Positions 10,740 to 23,410 of a stretch of 64,000 bases of DNA are shown here, piece by piece. The translations under genes and the position numbers were made by a program. This DNA comes from Beverwykella pulmonaria (lineage: Eukaryota; Ascomycota; Dothideomycetes; Pleosporales; Melanommataceae): positions 138,847 to 202,846 of the forward strand of contig BCHH01000003.1 of NCBI GenBank assembly GCA_001599595.1, in the 5' to 3' direction. Position 1 is the stretch's first letter; the number at the start of each line of letters is the position of its first letter. The notes beneath the pieces are model-generated. The model saw nothing but the letters and a program-made list of their open reading frames with translations, did no database searches and was not told the origin of the DNA.

Positions 10740-12151
10740 GGAATACCCATACAGCCGAATCAACGGAGGGTAAGACGGCTGTAGGGCCTGACTAAGGTTG
10801 CTAAAAGTGTACCGACGACGTCTTCACCAGGCGTCAAGCGCGGTGAGGTGCATGATGCAAGAAAGCAGGCTTGGTCGGTGGTGTGGGTGGTGTGGGTGTG
10901 ACGATAGCCAGCGGTTTGATCACACCGGACAAAGCGCAGCCATGGTGCATGCTGGCGTGCCCGTAAACGGGGGTCGCAAGGCTAGCCACTCCAACACGGG
11001 AGTTCATACGACGACGGGGCGTTCTGACGGCGGATGATAGCGCGGGCCTCAAGTGACAAGTGCAACAAGAACAAGTGGTTGGAGGAGTAGGATGTGTATG
11101 AGGCGTATGAGGCGCATGAGGGGTAATAACTGTCCCACGATGTTGGGGTGGAAGGAGACACATATCGCACGTACTCAAGCTTTATGGTGCCGTCGGAGCG
11201 ACAGGGCACCGTAACTTGCTCGCATCGCAGCGGTCGGGAAGCGACCGTGGAGAAGCGCCTTGGGGAGGCGAAACGGCCAACTGGAACGGTAGGGGAACGG
11301 GCGACGCAGTGCGTTGCCAGCAGGCGTCGCAGCATCGAGGAGCGCACTCGTCCAGTCCCGCGCGTCTGGCTGGGTCGAGGCTGGAGTTGCTTAGGATGGG
11401 GAAACCGTTCAAATTTTTTAAGATTGGTACAAAATGAATATGCCCAAAGGTGCGGGTTAGCGTTGTCAGACATTTTCAGACTCGTCGCGCAACGCCTCCT
11501 CCAGGGTCAGGGGCCAGCCGTGCGCCAAAATTGTGGCCATGCGAGGCTAGTCCCACTGCGCCGCGGCCTCAGATTAGCGTCGAGACAAACCGCGACCCTG
11601 ACACCCACCTAAAGTCGCTCTCTTCAGCTGCGCACGCTTGGCCCTGCGCTTTCCACTCCTTCACCCCCCTCGAGAGCTTCGTCGTCGTCTTCTCTTCCCT
11701 TCTTGACCCTCTCGAGCCCCTTCCCCCCGCCACTCGAGCCATTTCGCTGCTGTACGCTGCTGCGAGTCCCTTAATCGCCGCTGTCGCTGTACCTGGGCGA
11801 AGTAGCAAGCAAACCTCGAAATACCGCGCCAAAAACACGCACGCTTCGCTCTGGCCTCGCTACTTCTTACTACTTTCCACGCCCTCCAGCGCCTGTAAAG
11901 CGTTCTGCCACGCGTCCGTTGCGCTGATTGCTGCTCCTTGCCCGCGAAATACTTTGACGTGCGGCTCGGCCCCCACGCTCCTTTTCAACGGCGCTCGACC
12001 GAACCTACACACCCAGCAACTCACCCTCTTTCACAAAACCGCAATTGGCGAACGAGTGAAATACAACAGTTAGTGGGCAGACAGCGCTGGAACTCCTGTC
12101 GTATTCGCAGCCCAGCAGCTACCGGTGTGACACCCACCATAGCCTCTAGCC
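10740..12151. other. Intergenic / 5' leader region
   Basis: This 1.4-kb stretch separates the minus-strand hydrolase from the plus-strand glycosyltransferase. It is C-rich near 11.6-12.1 kb, as expected for a promoter and long 5' UTR. Overlapping open frames on both strands have low-complexity translations and no domain, so I call none of them genes. Confidence 0.4.
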
Positions 12152-14260
12152 ATGGCCGACGGATCGAGGACGAGGGCGTTTTTGACGCTGTTGAAGAATT
12201 TGATGCTCGCAGCCCTGATTTATGCAGTCATTTATGGCATCATAAGTCTCGTTGGCGACCCTAATGTTGCGGCCAAGGGCAAGCTGGGCATACCCGCCTT
12301 CCTCGACAAGACTGGCCCCACTGAACTCATAAAGACCACAAAGGCCGGCCTCCAAGTCAAGTTTGCGAGCTCCTCCAAGACTGTCACCATAAACCCGCAC
12401 GCCAATGTCTTCAACCGACCCGTCACCGCTGTCAAGATCAAGGACGACTACCTGGGACCCCGCCCACACGTGGACACCGAGGCCGACTTGCACATGCTTG
12501 TTGAGGAATGCAGGGGTACGTATGCCGGCATCGAGAAGATGAGGAATGTATTCGACTGCCTCAAGTTTTTCGCCGACGAGGAGGAGCGCTACTACAGACT
12601 CCCCGCTCTGCCAGCTCGCGCCAGTGTCCAGGACCCCCGCAAGGCTGAATACGTCAATGCAGACGGCCACGACAATACGCTTCGGAGATATGTGCCTGTG
12701 GAAGAAGCTGTTCCCGCGAATGGCTCAAACATTGGAACCTGCCCTGGACCCATCATCCCATACCATGTGTACTGGACCGGGCCCGCGACCTGGCGCGTCG
12801 AAGTGTTTATCAAGAGCTATCTATACACTCAAAATATGGCTTGCTCGCGTCTCTGGCTGTGGCTTGATAGCGACCGAAACCCCCATGCCGTTCACGACAT
12901 GCTCAACAAGGATGCCCTTTTCGCTCGCTTCCTTCCTCTTGTCGAGCGAGGTGACATCTACGTCAAGGCCTGGAACTTCCCTTCTCGCATCCCCCTCCCC
13001 AAGGACGAGGACAACACGGACGGCTTCAACTACTACAGCAGCCCGGGAAAGCCCAACGCCAAAGGCGAGAAAGCGGTTGCTGAAAACATTATCGAGGACC
13101 GAAATGGTCAGCAGTGGCTCGTGCTGACTGCGAAACAAATGACGTTCCTCCCGGTGGCTGTTTCGGATGCTGTTCGATTTGTTGTCTTACACATACACGG
13201 CGGGGCTTACTTCGACATGGATGTGCTTATGCTGAGGGATATGCGTCCACTCCTCTTGCCCAAGGAACATTCATTCGCTGAGCGCTGGGCAGCGCATCCT
13301 CATCCCGGCGACTACAACACGGCCATCATGTCGCTCACGGCCAACTCCTCGCTGTCGTCTTACCTTCTCTACGGCGGCATTCGCATGGGCCTCAATTTCC
13401 ACCCTCGCGTACTGGGCCGCATGGCATGGAAAGACGGGCGCGATCAGGAGTTTCTCATGCTGGAAACTGCAGCCTTCGATCCCATCTGGACCGAATTCAA
13501 CTGGGACCGAGAGGGCCGATGCACCGTCCCATGCCTGAGGGATTATGGAGCTGCCTTCAAGGGCAAACAGGGAGCGCTCAAGGACGAATGGGAGAGCTAC
13601 GACGGCCCGCAGCTAGAAGCGATCGACCTTTCGGAAGCCCAAATCAAAGAGCTGCGTATTCGAGGCGCAGACGACCACGTTGCCGTAGTCGACACTGCCC
13701 CACCAAGTCCCTCGCGACTAACGAGGCGGAGTCGCGAAGAGCTTGAAAACGTACCGAGCTCGGCAGCCGCGCCAACGCCAAAATCAGAACATGCAGACTC
13801 GTTTCAGGCTACCCTTAACGAAGAGGTCGAGCTACGCAAAGCTGGCGTTATTGCAGACTATGTGCTCTCGGAAGACAAATTCGCTCCCAACAACCGAACG
13901 CTGGAGAACTTCTTCCGTGGTGCTTGGACATACCACATTCACAACCAGGTAAGTTACTTCTCGGGCGATTTTCCCTTTTCTCTTCACACAGTTCCTGCAT
14001 CGTCTTGTGGAATAGTTCCATGCGTGACGCGTTTCCCCCACCTCTTGACAGGGTTGCTCGCTTGCTTCTCCCACCCAATCACTGTCACTGGCTAACATGC
14101 ATTTTCACAGTGGCTCAAGCACCCAGAACCGTCATCCTGGATCTCGGTTCTCGAGCACGCTCACGATGGCTTCTTTGCCGGCTCGCGCACTAATGTGTAC
14201 GGCGAGAAGTGGACCGGCCCAAGCCTGATGCCCTATAACTACTGGCCTGAATTCGTCTGA
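12152..14260 (+). CDS. Type II membrane glycosyltransferase with DXD motif (GT32-like)
   Basis: Predicted Golgi glycosyltransferase of the DXD sugar-binding type. Two exons: 12152-13948 and 14111-14260, about 648 residues. The intron starts GTAAGT and ends TTCACAG, and removing it adds WLKHPEPSSWISVLEHAHDG and a natural C-terminus. Residues about 9-35 form one transmembrane anchor (LLKNLMLAALIYAVIYGIIS). The lumenal part has PIIPYHVYWTGPATWRVEVF, then VRFVVLHIHGGAYFDMDVLML at about residue 350. The D-M-D is the metal/nucleotide-sugar motif, and the preceding GGxYxD context is typical of GT32. No sugar specificity can be read. The acidic/Ser-Pro loop at about residues 510-560 is poorly conserved in appearance. 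Confidence 0.8.
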
Positions 14261-15945
14261 GTATGATCTCAGGCTGTCGCATCCACCTTCCAGTGGCTGG
14301 CTCAGACCGGGCCATCTTCAATGAAGGGCGCCGCTCTGCAAGATCCAACGAGAAGCCAAAAATCTTGCACCGCCAGCCACACTAATTAATGTCTGGACTT
14401 TGATGATGATCGCGAGCCCACCAGCTGGTGGTTCCACAGCAATTCCTCCACAAGCCCGACTATCATAGATCATCCTCAAACCTTTTCACAACATATTTCT
14501 AGGGACCATACATATCTTGTATTTGGAGCATATATGACGCCACCCTTCGGGTTGTTGGCATACATACGGCGTTCTGTTAATCTCTTCGGGTTTTGCAGTA
14601 TTCTTTCCAGGACCGGCGTTATATCAACTGCATGAAGCTCGACGACGTTCTTGAGTACTTATTTCTTGTCTACCTATCCATTTCAGGGCGGCGTGTTCCG
14701 CTTCTTTTTCGCTTCCTTGCATACACCACCGCGGTTATTTTCGCTCAATCGGGCTATCATACCTTCGCTTCTTGTGTCCATGTTAGTGGAAATGTGCATG
14801 GGTAGCATCACATATCAAGCGCCAATTATACATATACTCTCTGTTCCGCAATTCAGCCCGCGTATATCCCTCGCCTGCATTTGTCACCTTTATTTCTACC
14901 GACTTTTGTTTCTATCCCACTGTCCTCGTTGGGGGTTTAAATATTTTGTGATTTTTTTTTTAGTTTTCACTTTGTCACACCCCTTGGGGTCGGAATTAGG
15001 GGGCGTAACTATGGCTGTTTGAATGAAAAGTAACTGGTGTATGGATGCGATGAGCAGATCGTAGATAAGTGGCTATCTATTGATTCTCTATAGAAAACGA
15101 ATTGAATAATCAAACACTACATACGCTCATGTGCATCAATAGTGACGAAGTTGCGTGTCTATATTTGCACGATGCCTGAAACGAGACATCACTGCTGAGA
15201 AACGAAGGAAAGGCGTTTGTACCAGTGATAACAAGCTAACTTGCACGCTAAACATCTACGGATGCCTTCCTTCTTTTCGTAGTCTTTCGAACGCGGTACC
15301 CGGCCAGCTCAAAGAGGCAGGCAGGCAGACAAGTTCACTTCGGTGTGCCTGTGCATCCAAGCCACCCCGCGTTTCGTCCACCACATAAACATGTGAGAGA
15401 AAAGACGAAGTGGACAACATTGCAGATACAGAATTAGAAAACGTTCGCAGTCGTACTTGGCCAGCACATTGGAGGCAAATCTGACTCAAGAACTGCATTG
15501 TAATGTATATACATGCCAAAGCAATGCGAATCTCTACTACCGTTTGGATGGAGTCAAAGGGAGGGAGGGGAAGAGCGTAGGAAGAAGTTATTCTCTGCAC
15601 CCCCGTGTGTATTGGTAACACGCGCCCCACATCCATACGCACTCCCCCCACCGTTGCCTTCTCAAGGCTGACAACAATAGAACACATCCACAGGAGTGTG
15701 TCCGGAAGACCAAATATGCATGGGGTGCTTAGGTATCATATCATTCAACTGCACAATCTATGCCCCTTTGCCTTACGCTACCATCCGCCCCTTCCCCGCC
15801 CTCAAACCCCACAGCTACCTCTGATACATATTCCAGTCCTACTCCAGTTTTACCGCCGCGAGTAAGACATCGCGGCAGCTCGCCATTCAAATCGATGAGA
15901 ATACAAATACAAATAGCAAATTTCTCTTCGCCAGATCTGGACACT
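14261..15945. other. Intergenic between convergent genes
   Basis: The glycosyltransferase (+) and VPS27 (-) converge on this 1.7-kb stretch, so it holds two 3' UTRs. There are T-rich runs near 14.95 kb. I see no supported gene or repeat. Confidence 0.4.
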
Positions 15946-18578
15946 TTATAGATCGATCAACGGCTCGTCCACCACCTTCTGCTGTACGGGCAGTTGATGT
16001 TGTGGCGCCGACGGGAAACTCTCGGGGCCATATCCACCCGCCGCATACGGAGGAGGCTGCCATGACGTGGGTGCCGGCGCGGATGGCTGTTTCTGAGGGT
16101 TTTGCCAGTATTGTTGTTGTTGTGATTGTTGTTGCTGCTGCTGCTGTTGTTGAGGGGGTGCCTGTGGTTGTGATTGTGGCGGTTGCTGTGGCGGATGGTG
16201 TTGAGGTGGTGGGGCTTGATGTTGCGGTGTTGGTGCCGCTTCAGGCTGTTGCCAGTAGGGTGTCGATGGAGCTTGTTGCTGAGAAGGGTATGATGGGTTT
16301 TGCTGTACAGGGGCTGGCTGAACGGGCGGGGAGATGGGTGTTTGCTGTGGTGGCGCTCTATGGTATTGTTCTGGTGACGAAGGTTGTGCTGATTTTGCTG
16401 GCTGAGAAGCAAAACTTGGAGCGCGTTGGACTACTGGTGCGGATGGCTGTGCCGAATTTGCATCTCCGTAGTAGAAATTCGCGCTTTCTGCGTCCGAGAC
16501 AGTGGACGGGGGTGCTTGTGGGGGATAAGCAGAAGAGGGTTGGGGAGGGTATTGTTGGCCTGAGACCTGGCGCTGCATCTGCGGTGAAGATGGCTTCTGA
16601 TAAGAAGCGCTTGCGGGTCGCTGCTGTGGTGGTGCTCCACTAGAATACGAAGAGAGGGTCGGGTAAGGCTGTGAGGGTTGTGAAGATTGTGATGGCTGTG
16701 AGGGCTGTTGTGGTTGCTGGTAACGCTCTGGAGGCGGGCCATTGAACTGGGGTGGTCCTGAAGCACGCTTGTCAAACTGATGGTATCCTTGCGGTTGGTG
16801 TGGTTGTGGCGGTGATTGGTATCCGCCGTAGTATGTTTGTGGTCTTGCATACGAATCGGGAGCGGCTGCGTTTCCAGTATAAAAATTCTCACTGACTTGG
16901 TTCTCTTGCGGGCCAGGTTGTATGTTAGGGTATAAAGTTGAAGCTGGTCGCTGCATGGCCTGCGGTAGGTTGTACATCGCACCGGCTTGGTTGTAGGTAT
17001 TCGACAACCTTTCTTCGAGCATTCGATCGTAATAGCGGACTACGGTGGACAGCTTAGCATGGAGATCGAGAAGAGTGTCTGAGACGTATTAGCGATTATA
17101 TTATACATGCGATGGGAAACACATACCGTGTTTGCTCATTGTCTCGCCATATGTGCGGGCAAGTTTCGGCCGCAAGGTGCCAATACTCTCATAAAGCTCC
17201 TGAATCTGCGGTTCTCTTAATATTGTGCCAGGAGCTTGGTGCTGCAACCGATCTACCAGAGTCGAGAACAGGTTGATCTTCTCGGCTTCAACGGGCGTGA
17301 GTTCGTAGTCGTTCTTTGGAGCAACAATAGGGCTTCCATTAGAGGTGGTAGTTTGTTGTCTCAATGCAGCGGCATACTTCTTCTTCTGTGCTTCCATATC
17401 GGCCAGCGAGGCTGCAATGGCAGCCTTGAGATCTTCGTCATCGTCTTCCTCCGACGCTGGTTGGGCTGGCTTGGAGCTCCCGTTTGTTGTAGGCGACTTC
17501 ACTTGTGACTGCAGCTGAGATTGAGGGACGTATCCAGCTCCCGAATGTCCCTGGACCTCTTCCAGGCTCATCTCCAGCGCGCGCTTCAAGTCTGCATCGA
17601 AACTATCCTCAACACGCGCATTCCGCGGCTCCATTGACCCCTGGTACAGAGTACGGTTTGGCTTTGTAGCTTCGAGTCCTTTCGGCAGAGGCGTCGCGCG
17701 AGATTTGTCCGTCAGTTTGGCGTAGCATCCGTCGTCCACCCTCACGGGCTGCAATATTCCGAGATGGGGAAGTGGGAGGAGCTTGCCCGAGCAGGCACCA
17801 CAGAAAACGTTGCCGCAATTTCGGCAGTGATGCTTTCGATTTGTGAAGGAGAATGCAGTTCGGCATCGCATGCATACGTCGGAGTCGATCCACTCTGGAG
17901 GCTGCCATTTGGAAGGTTAGCGAAGCTTTACATGGCAGCCTGGACGACCCAAGATACTTACGGCACTACTTTCCAGCATAGTACTAGCAATATCAACTCT
18001 AGGTGGAAATCGGAAACCTTCATGCTGCAGAGATCGGTAGACCTCGTTGATGTAAATTAAATCGGTGCGACCGTCCGCAGCCGTCGCCCACGTCTGGATG
18101 AGCTCCAGCATCTTATTCTTCACCGCTTCGTTGGGAGCGACGGTTGCCGGCGCCTTCAGTAGTGAGGTCAGGTTGTCCATGAATTCCCGCGAGGCGATCT
18201 CGGTGATGAAGTGTGCGCCGCCGTTCTTGACGCAGGTATCGGTGAGCTGGATTACCGTTAGCCGTGTGAACGGACACCAGAAACCAGAGCAGGGGCACCT
18301 ACGTTGAGAGCGCCCAGCTGTATATTCGGGTTTTTGTTCCCTATACGTCGCTTCAGGGAACGCATGGCCTCCTTGGGCGGCACCGTCTTGGAGCGAATAA
18401 TGTCGGATATCTCGAGATTCAGCGCCATGTCCTCCCTGTCGGGGTATTAGCAGCGGCACCGACTATGCTCCTCAAGCTGAAGACAGCCTGTTTCTACCAC
18501 ATACAAGCTGGATGATGTAGCGCGCTCGATCTGCTCGTCGAGCGCGCTGTTGGAGGAGGACGCAAACCAGCCCGCCAT
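15946..18578 (-). CDS. vps27: Vps27, ESCRT-0 ubiquitin-sorting receptor
   Basis: ESCRT-0 subunit that binds PI3P and ubiquitinated cargo on endosomes. Five exons (18578-18505, 18435-18303, 18246-17962, 17901-17127, 17078-15946) sum to 2400 nt, 799 residues, with all junctions in frame. Order of domains: VHS (about 1-150; [29 protein letters not shown]), FYVE zinc finger (about 165-230; [14 protein letters not shown], and paired Cys ligands CMRC, CGAC), two ubiquitin-interacting motifs ([14 protein letters not shown] and [15 protein letters not shown]), a coiled GAT-like core ([19 protein letters not shown]), and a long Pro/Gln/Ser-rich tail with polyglutamine. The last residues, EPLIDL, form a clathrin-box motif. 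It is divergent from and shares a promoter with the DOA4-like gene. Confidence 0.95.
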
Positions 18579-19282
18579 GTTGCTCCGGGCAATACCAAGT
18601 TTGTGGGCTTGGTTGGGAGTGTGGCCGGATGCAGTACAGACGGTTGCAACGCTTGAACAGAGAGAGCCGTTTCGTGTTTTGCGTTGTGGATTGTGTTGGT
18701 ATGGCGGAGGGGTTGGTGGAAGTGGAGGTAAGTAGCTGTGGTGTAGGTAGCAGCTTCCCGGTACACTGGCGCAAGCTTGGCAAATGATGATGGGGTGGCG
18801 GAGGCGGAGACGGGTTGAGCCTCCGATGGCAACCACGCTTCAACCCCAGGGCTCGCAGTACGCACCACCGCAGCCACTCACTCCCGCCTCGCCATTCACC
18901 GCTCCCCATAGTCACTCCCTCGCTCTCTGCCCGCCGCCCACCGCCCGCCCACCGCCTAAGATATTGACCGTCTCGGTTCCTCTGCCCTACGCATCTCATA
19001 CAAGCTGCTCTGGCGCTACGCGACCTCCACACCGAGGACCCCCCGCCCGCATCCCATAACACCAGCACCGTCTGCACAGACTCGCCAGTCTACCGCACCT
19101 CGCACACCCGCCGGGACACCTCCTGTGGTGTAAGATCGCACTCGGTGTGTACAGAAGCGCAGAGAGAGCCAACGAAACTACGGGACCTAGTGAAACTTGG
19201 CTGCGCTATCCCTCCAGAAGCAAAACCGTGCAACCTACGATTCTCTGCCATGTCCGCCCTCTGCAGTGCATAGGCAGTGGTT
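18579..19282. promoter_or_regulatory. Shared bidirectional promoter of VPS27 and the DOA4-like gene
   Basis: The two start codons lie head to head, 704 bp apart, with nothing else coding between them. The C-rich tracts around 18.9-19.1 kb fit a fungal promoter/5' UTR. Co-regulation is an inference from the arrangement. Confidence 0.5.
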
Positions 19283-22200
19283 ATGAGTGCAGCTGCTCCC
19301 TTGCCGTCCCCAGGTCCCCCGCGAGGATACGCCATGAACGGCTCACATGGCACCGACGGCTGGAGGGGCAGCGATGGAGCAGGCGACGCCAGAGGCCCTG
19401 GTGCTTCACAACCTCATCCGTCCATGGCCGCAATCGTTGCCTCTGCAACAGAAAAAGTGGACGGACTGAAGAGGGCTCCGGTATGTCGTACAAAGCCTCA
19501 CTAAGGTTCATGGCGATCACTAATACGTTGCAGATCAGGAGTCTCCTCGAGGCTGGCAAGAACCATTTATTCGAGGCCAAGATAGCGGCGGATAATCGTG
19601 GTGGCAAGCCAGCCGCCGCATACTGGTCATATCTCGTTGCTTACGATATTGTTGTGGAGGCAATACCCCGGCACCCTGACTACTACGAAAAAATCGACTC
19701 TGGTCGAGGCCAACTGCATCGCGAGTGGGTAGACTTGCGCAAGGGCCTCTCCGCATGTGAACAGCGCTTCGTGAACATCAAGACCATGATCGTCAACGAC
19801 AACAAAAGGAATGCCATTCAATCACAGCCCGCACAGCCTCCGTCGCGCCCGACTTCGAATGGATCGCTCTTCACAACACAAATGACGGGATCTAGCTCGC
19901 AACGGTCTAGCAGCTCTAATCTTCGGCGCGACGACGAACTTATGCTGCCCGACGTACCATCGATACCCCCGATTGGGCGGGCTTCGCCTGCTGATCCTTC
20001 GCGGAGAAAACCTCAGGTCCAGCCGAAACCGCAATCATTGCACGGTCGAAGTCTGCACCAAAGTTCTGCGTCTTTGAACGGAGCAGGAGACATAAATAAT
20101 TTGGCCGATCGATTTGCTAAGCTACGAGGAGCGGCAGCCCCTCTTAGTATTGTACCTGGCAGCGTTAATCAAGATCTCTCTGTTCAAATGCCATCGCCGT
20201 CAGAGTACCAATCCCTGAGTCGACCTAGTGGCCCTCGCGACATGCCTCCCCCTCCTCAACACCCCCCAAAGCTATACATGAACACCCAGCTCGCAACCTC
20301 AATGCCCAAGGAGCCGAGTCCTACGTACAGCCCGGCGCGAAATCTGTCCATGCCTGCGAGCATAAACCCCCCACGAAGCACAGCGAGAAGCATGGTCGGC
20401 ACGGGGGGTCGAAGCAACTCTTTAGCTTCAAGTGTCTCGGCATATGCACCAAACTCCAATGGAGAAAGCGACTCATATTTCCCCACGCAACCGAAGGCGC
20501 ACGAGTTCTCCCCCATACGGAGAAAATCAACCCAGAAACCATTGGAACTTCAAATCACCGCCGAGAAGCTATACGATTACCTAAGGATGTATGATGTGTT
20601 GATTGTTGACGTGCGTAGCCGAGAAGAGTTTGACGCAGGCCATATTTACGTCCGCGCCGTCATGTGCATAGAGCCAGCCGCGTTACAAGATGGTTTCTCG
20701 GCTGAGCAATTAAACGACCGCTTAATTCTTTCACCAGACGAGGAACAGGCAATGTACGATCGGCGCAACGAGTACGAGCTCGTGGTCTACTACGACAATT
20801 CTACAAAGAACATTTCCTTTCTCCAGAAACACAATAGGAACGAGAGTGAATTGGCACTTAAACGATTTTACGATACACTCTACGAGTTTAATGCAGAGAA
20901 GCCTTTGAAACGACCCCCAATTTTTCTTATGGGCGGTATTGAAGCATGGATTGATTTAGTGGGGACCCAGTCTTTGAAAATGTCAATGACAGTTCCAATC
21001 GTCACCAATGGACAAGCAGCACCTGCGCGAACCATCAGACGAGTGCCTGCTGCAAATTATAATACTAGAATAGGTTTACCAAGGAGACGCACGCGTGAGT
21101 ACACTTCCATGGATCCTGAAGAAGAGCAAAAATGGCTAGAGGAGGCTCGGAGAGGAAGAGCAGTCCTCAATGAGCCCTCTGGTGAGGACGGATATGATGA
21201 TGAGGCAGCCTCTCCTGTGTACCGCACCACTGAGGAGTTCTTGCGCCGATATCCAGATGTCGAGGTAGAACAACAGTCCATGCGATATCCGCCTTCTAGA
21301 CCTCCACCTTCCAATCAGTACATGGCGCCCCCTATTCCTCCAGCGCCTTCCCGACCAGCACCATCCGTCCCGAGGATGAGTTATAGTGGGGTTCACGAAC
21401 GGCAAGCTGCGCCCCAAGGACGTCCTGCACAACTTCCCGTATACGTGTCCCCTGGACGATATGGTCAAATTGGACTGCACAAAACTGGCCTCCAGAACTT
21501 TGGAGTCACCTGCTATATGAATTCGGTTGTGCAATGCTTAAGCGCCAATGCGGGTCTCAGGGAAATCTTCTTGTCTCCGCGTTATGAGAAAGACTTGCAG
21601 CGGGATAATTGGAAAGGGTCTAAGGGTATTTTGCCGGAAGCCTATGCGACGCTGGTCTCGAATCTCTATAAAGGCGATGTGCACTCACTTCGGCCAACTA
21701 CTTTCAGGGTAAATGACTAATACCTCATAAAAATTCACCCAATACTGACTTTGTGTAGAGAGTGTGTGGCCATTTTGGCTCTCAGTGGGGCGTTGACCAG
21801 CAACAGGATGCCAAAGAGTTCCTTGAATTTCTTCTCGACATGTTACACGAGGACCTTAATGTTGCTTGGAACAAGTCTCCTCTAAAACCTCTGACTGAGG
21901 CTGATGAAATGGTGCGCGAGGGGCTCCCTCGTACATATGCTGCCAGACTCGAGTGGGGTCGTTACCAACACCGTGACATGTCATTAATTGGCAGCCTGTT
22001 TGCCGGGCAGCATGCATCGCAACTTACATGTACAACATGTGGGTTCACTAGCACAACATACGAAGCCTTCTGGAGCATCAGCGTTGAAATCCCCCACGAT
22101 CGACCTGCTGACCTCAGGGACTGTCTGCGGTCGTACTGCTCGGCAGAACGCCTTTCAGGAGACGAAGTGTGGCGCTGCCCGCGATGCAAGAAGGACCGAG

Positions 22201-22682
22201 AAGCTATAAAGAAAATCACCATAACCCGAGCTCCGGATACCCTCGTCGTGCATTTCAAGCGATTCAGCGCATCTCATACCCAAAGTGCACGCAAAATTCG
22301 GACACCAATCCAATTTCCATTGAACGATCTGGATCTGGGGCCTTTTATCGAACCACCGATCACGCCAGAACAGGAAGCATATGTAATAGCTAATGCCCAG
22401 GACGGCGCCGCCCAGTTGGTTGGCTTGAAAACGGATCCTGCCATGAATGGACCATACAAATACAATGCATATGCCGTGATATGGCACATTGGCCAGACCT
22501 TGGGTAGTGGCCATTATATGGCAATGGTCAAGGACAAAACTCGCGGGAAATGGCGATCGTTCAATGACGACAAGGTGGTCGATTTTGATCCAACAACTTT
22601 GTCTTACGAAAATCGCCTTCAAAATGACAAGGCATACATTGTTTTCTACGAGCGCGAACGGGTTCCGGGGGGCATGTTTTAA
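19283..22682 (+). CDS. doa4: Doa4/Ubp4-type ubiquitin carboxyl-terminal hydrolase
   Basis: Deubiquitinase that removes ubiquitin from endosomal cargo before it enters multivesicular bodies. Exons 19283-19480, 19534-21708 and 21759-22682, 1098 residues, all phase 0. The start is ATG 19283 (MSAAAPLPSPGPP); the more upstream open frame crosses the first intron and is not used. An N-terminal helical region (IRSLLEAGKNHLFEAKIAAD) resembles the USP8/Doa4 dimerisation or MIT-like part. A rhodanese-like domain follows at about 405-545 (VLIVDVRSREEFDAGHI, GGIEAWIDLVG). The USP catalytic domain runs from about 715 to the end: the Cys box GLQNFGVTCYMNSVVQCL has Cys near 726, CxxC zinc pairs are CTTC and CPRC, and the His box is GSGHYMAMV with SFNDDKV. 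The rhodanese plus USP order is diagnostic for Doa4/Ubp5. Confidence 0.92.
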
Positions 22683-23410
22683 GCAATAATGAACGATCTA
22701 GAACGGAATTTTGTGTTGGACACAGACGACTCTAGAGGAATGTAAATAGGATGCACAGCATGATATATCAGCATTCTTGGGCGTTGTTTGACGATTTTCG
22801 GCTGGGGTAGTTTTATGCCCTGTCATCTGTCGTTTGGTCCTCGACATATCTGCTTGTCCTGGGGTGGACCTTCTTCATTTGCATGCATGGCGTTGGCGGG
22901 GTTGGTTGCAGTTGAGGATCCTGCATGGAGAGTGTTTGATTTGCGATATCTCTTCTATACTCAGACATAGAGTTGAAGTAACGTGCTTGTTTGGAATGAG
23001 GGGTTGGAGAAGTGGGCATGTGAGTGCGGACATGTGTGTGTGGGCAGTTGATGTATGCATCTGCAGGTCGAAATTTTCATACACACCAACTAGAGTGAAC
23101 ACGCGTCGCCACGAAGCTGCACCCTTTTATTGAATCATCCCATGTAAGGGTTTTACTACTGCAAGGTCGAAAGGCCCCTCAATGTTTGCAAAAATTCTTC
23201 GCTGGTCAGCCGTGCAAAGCCGTCCTGTTGCAGGGATGGCCGAACTTCGGAAGGTGGAAGCTTGGACCATCCAAAAAATATTTGGTGGACTTATCAGTCA
23301 ACCCCTCCACCACCCCTCCAACGCCCCAATTGACTTCTCTTGTTCATTCCACGAGTGTCAAACGAAAGTAAAACTCGCTAAAAGTTCACCTACGACTAAC
23401 ATCATCCATC
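22683..23410. other. Intergenic: doa4 3' region and ARG1 promoter
   Basis: No coding sequence is supported. The last part directly before ATG 23411 is CT/CA-rich, as in fungal promoters. Confidence 0.4.

Noticed and set aside
11450..12073. 207-residue plus-strand open frame upstream of the glycosyltransferase
   Set aside because: Low-complexity Ser/Pro/Ala translation in a C-rich promoter/5' UTR region, no domain, and overlapping open frames on the other strand.
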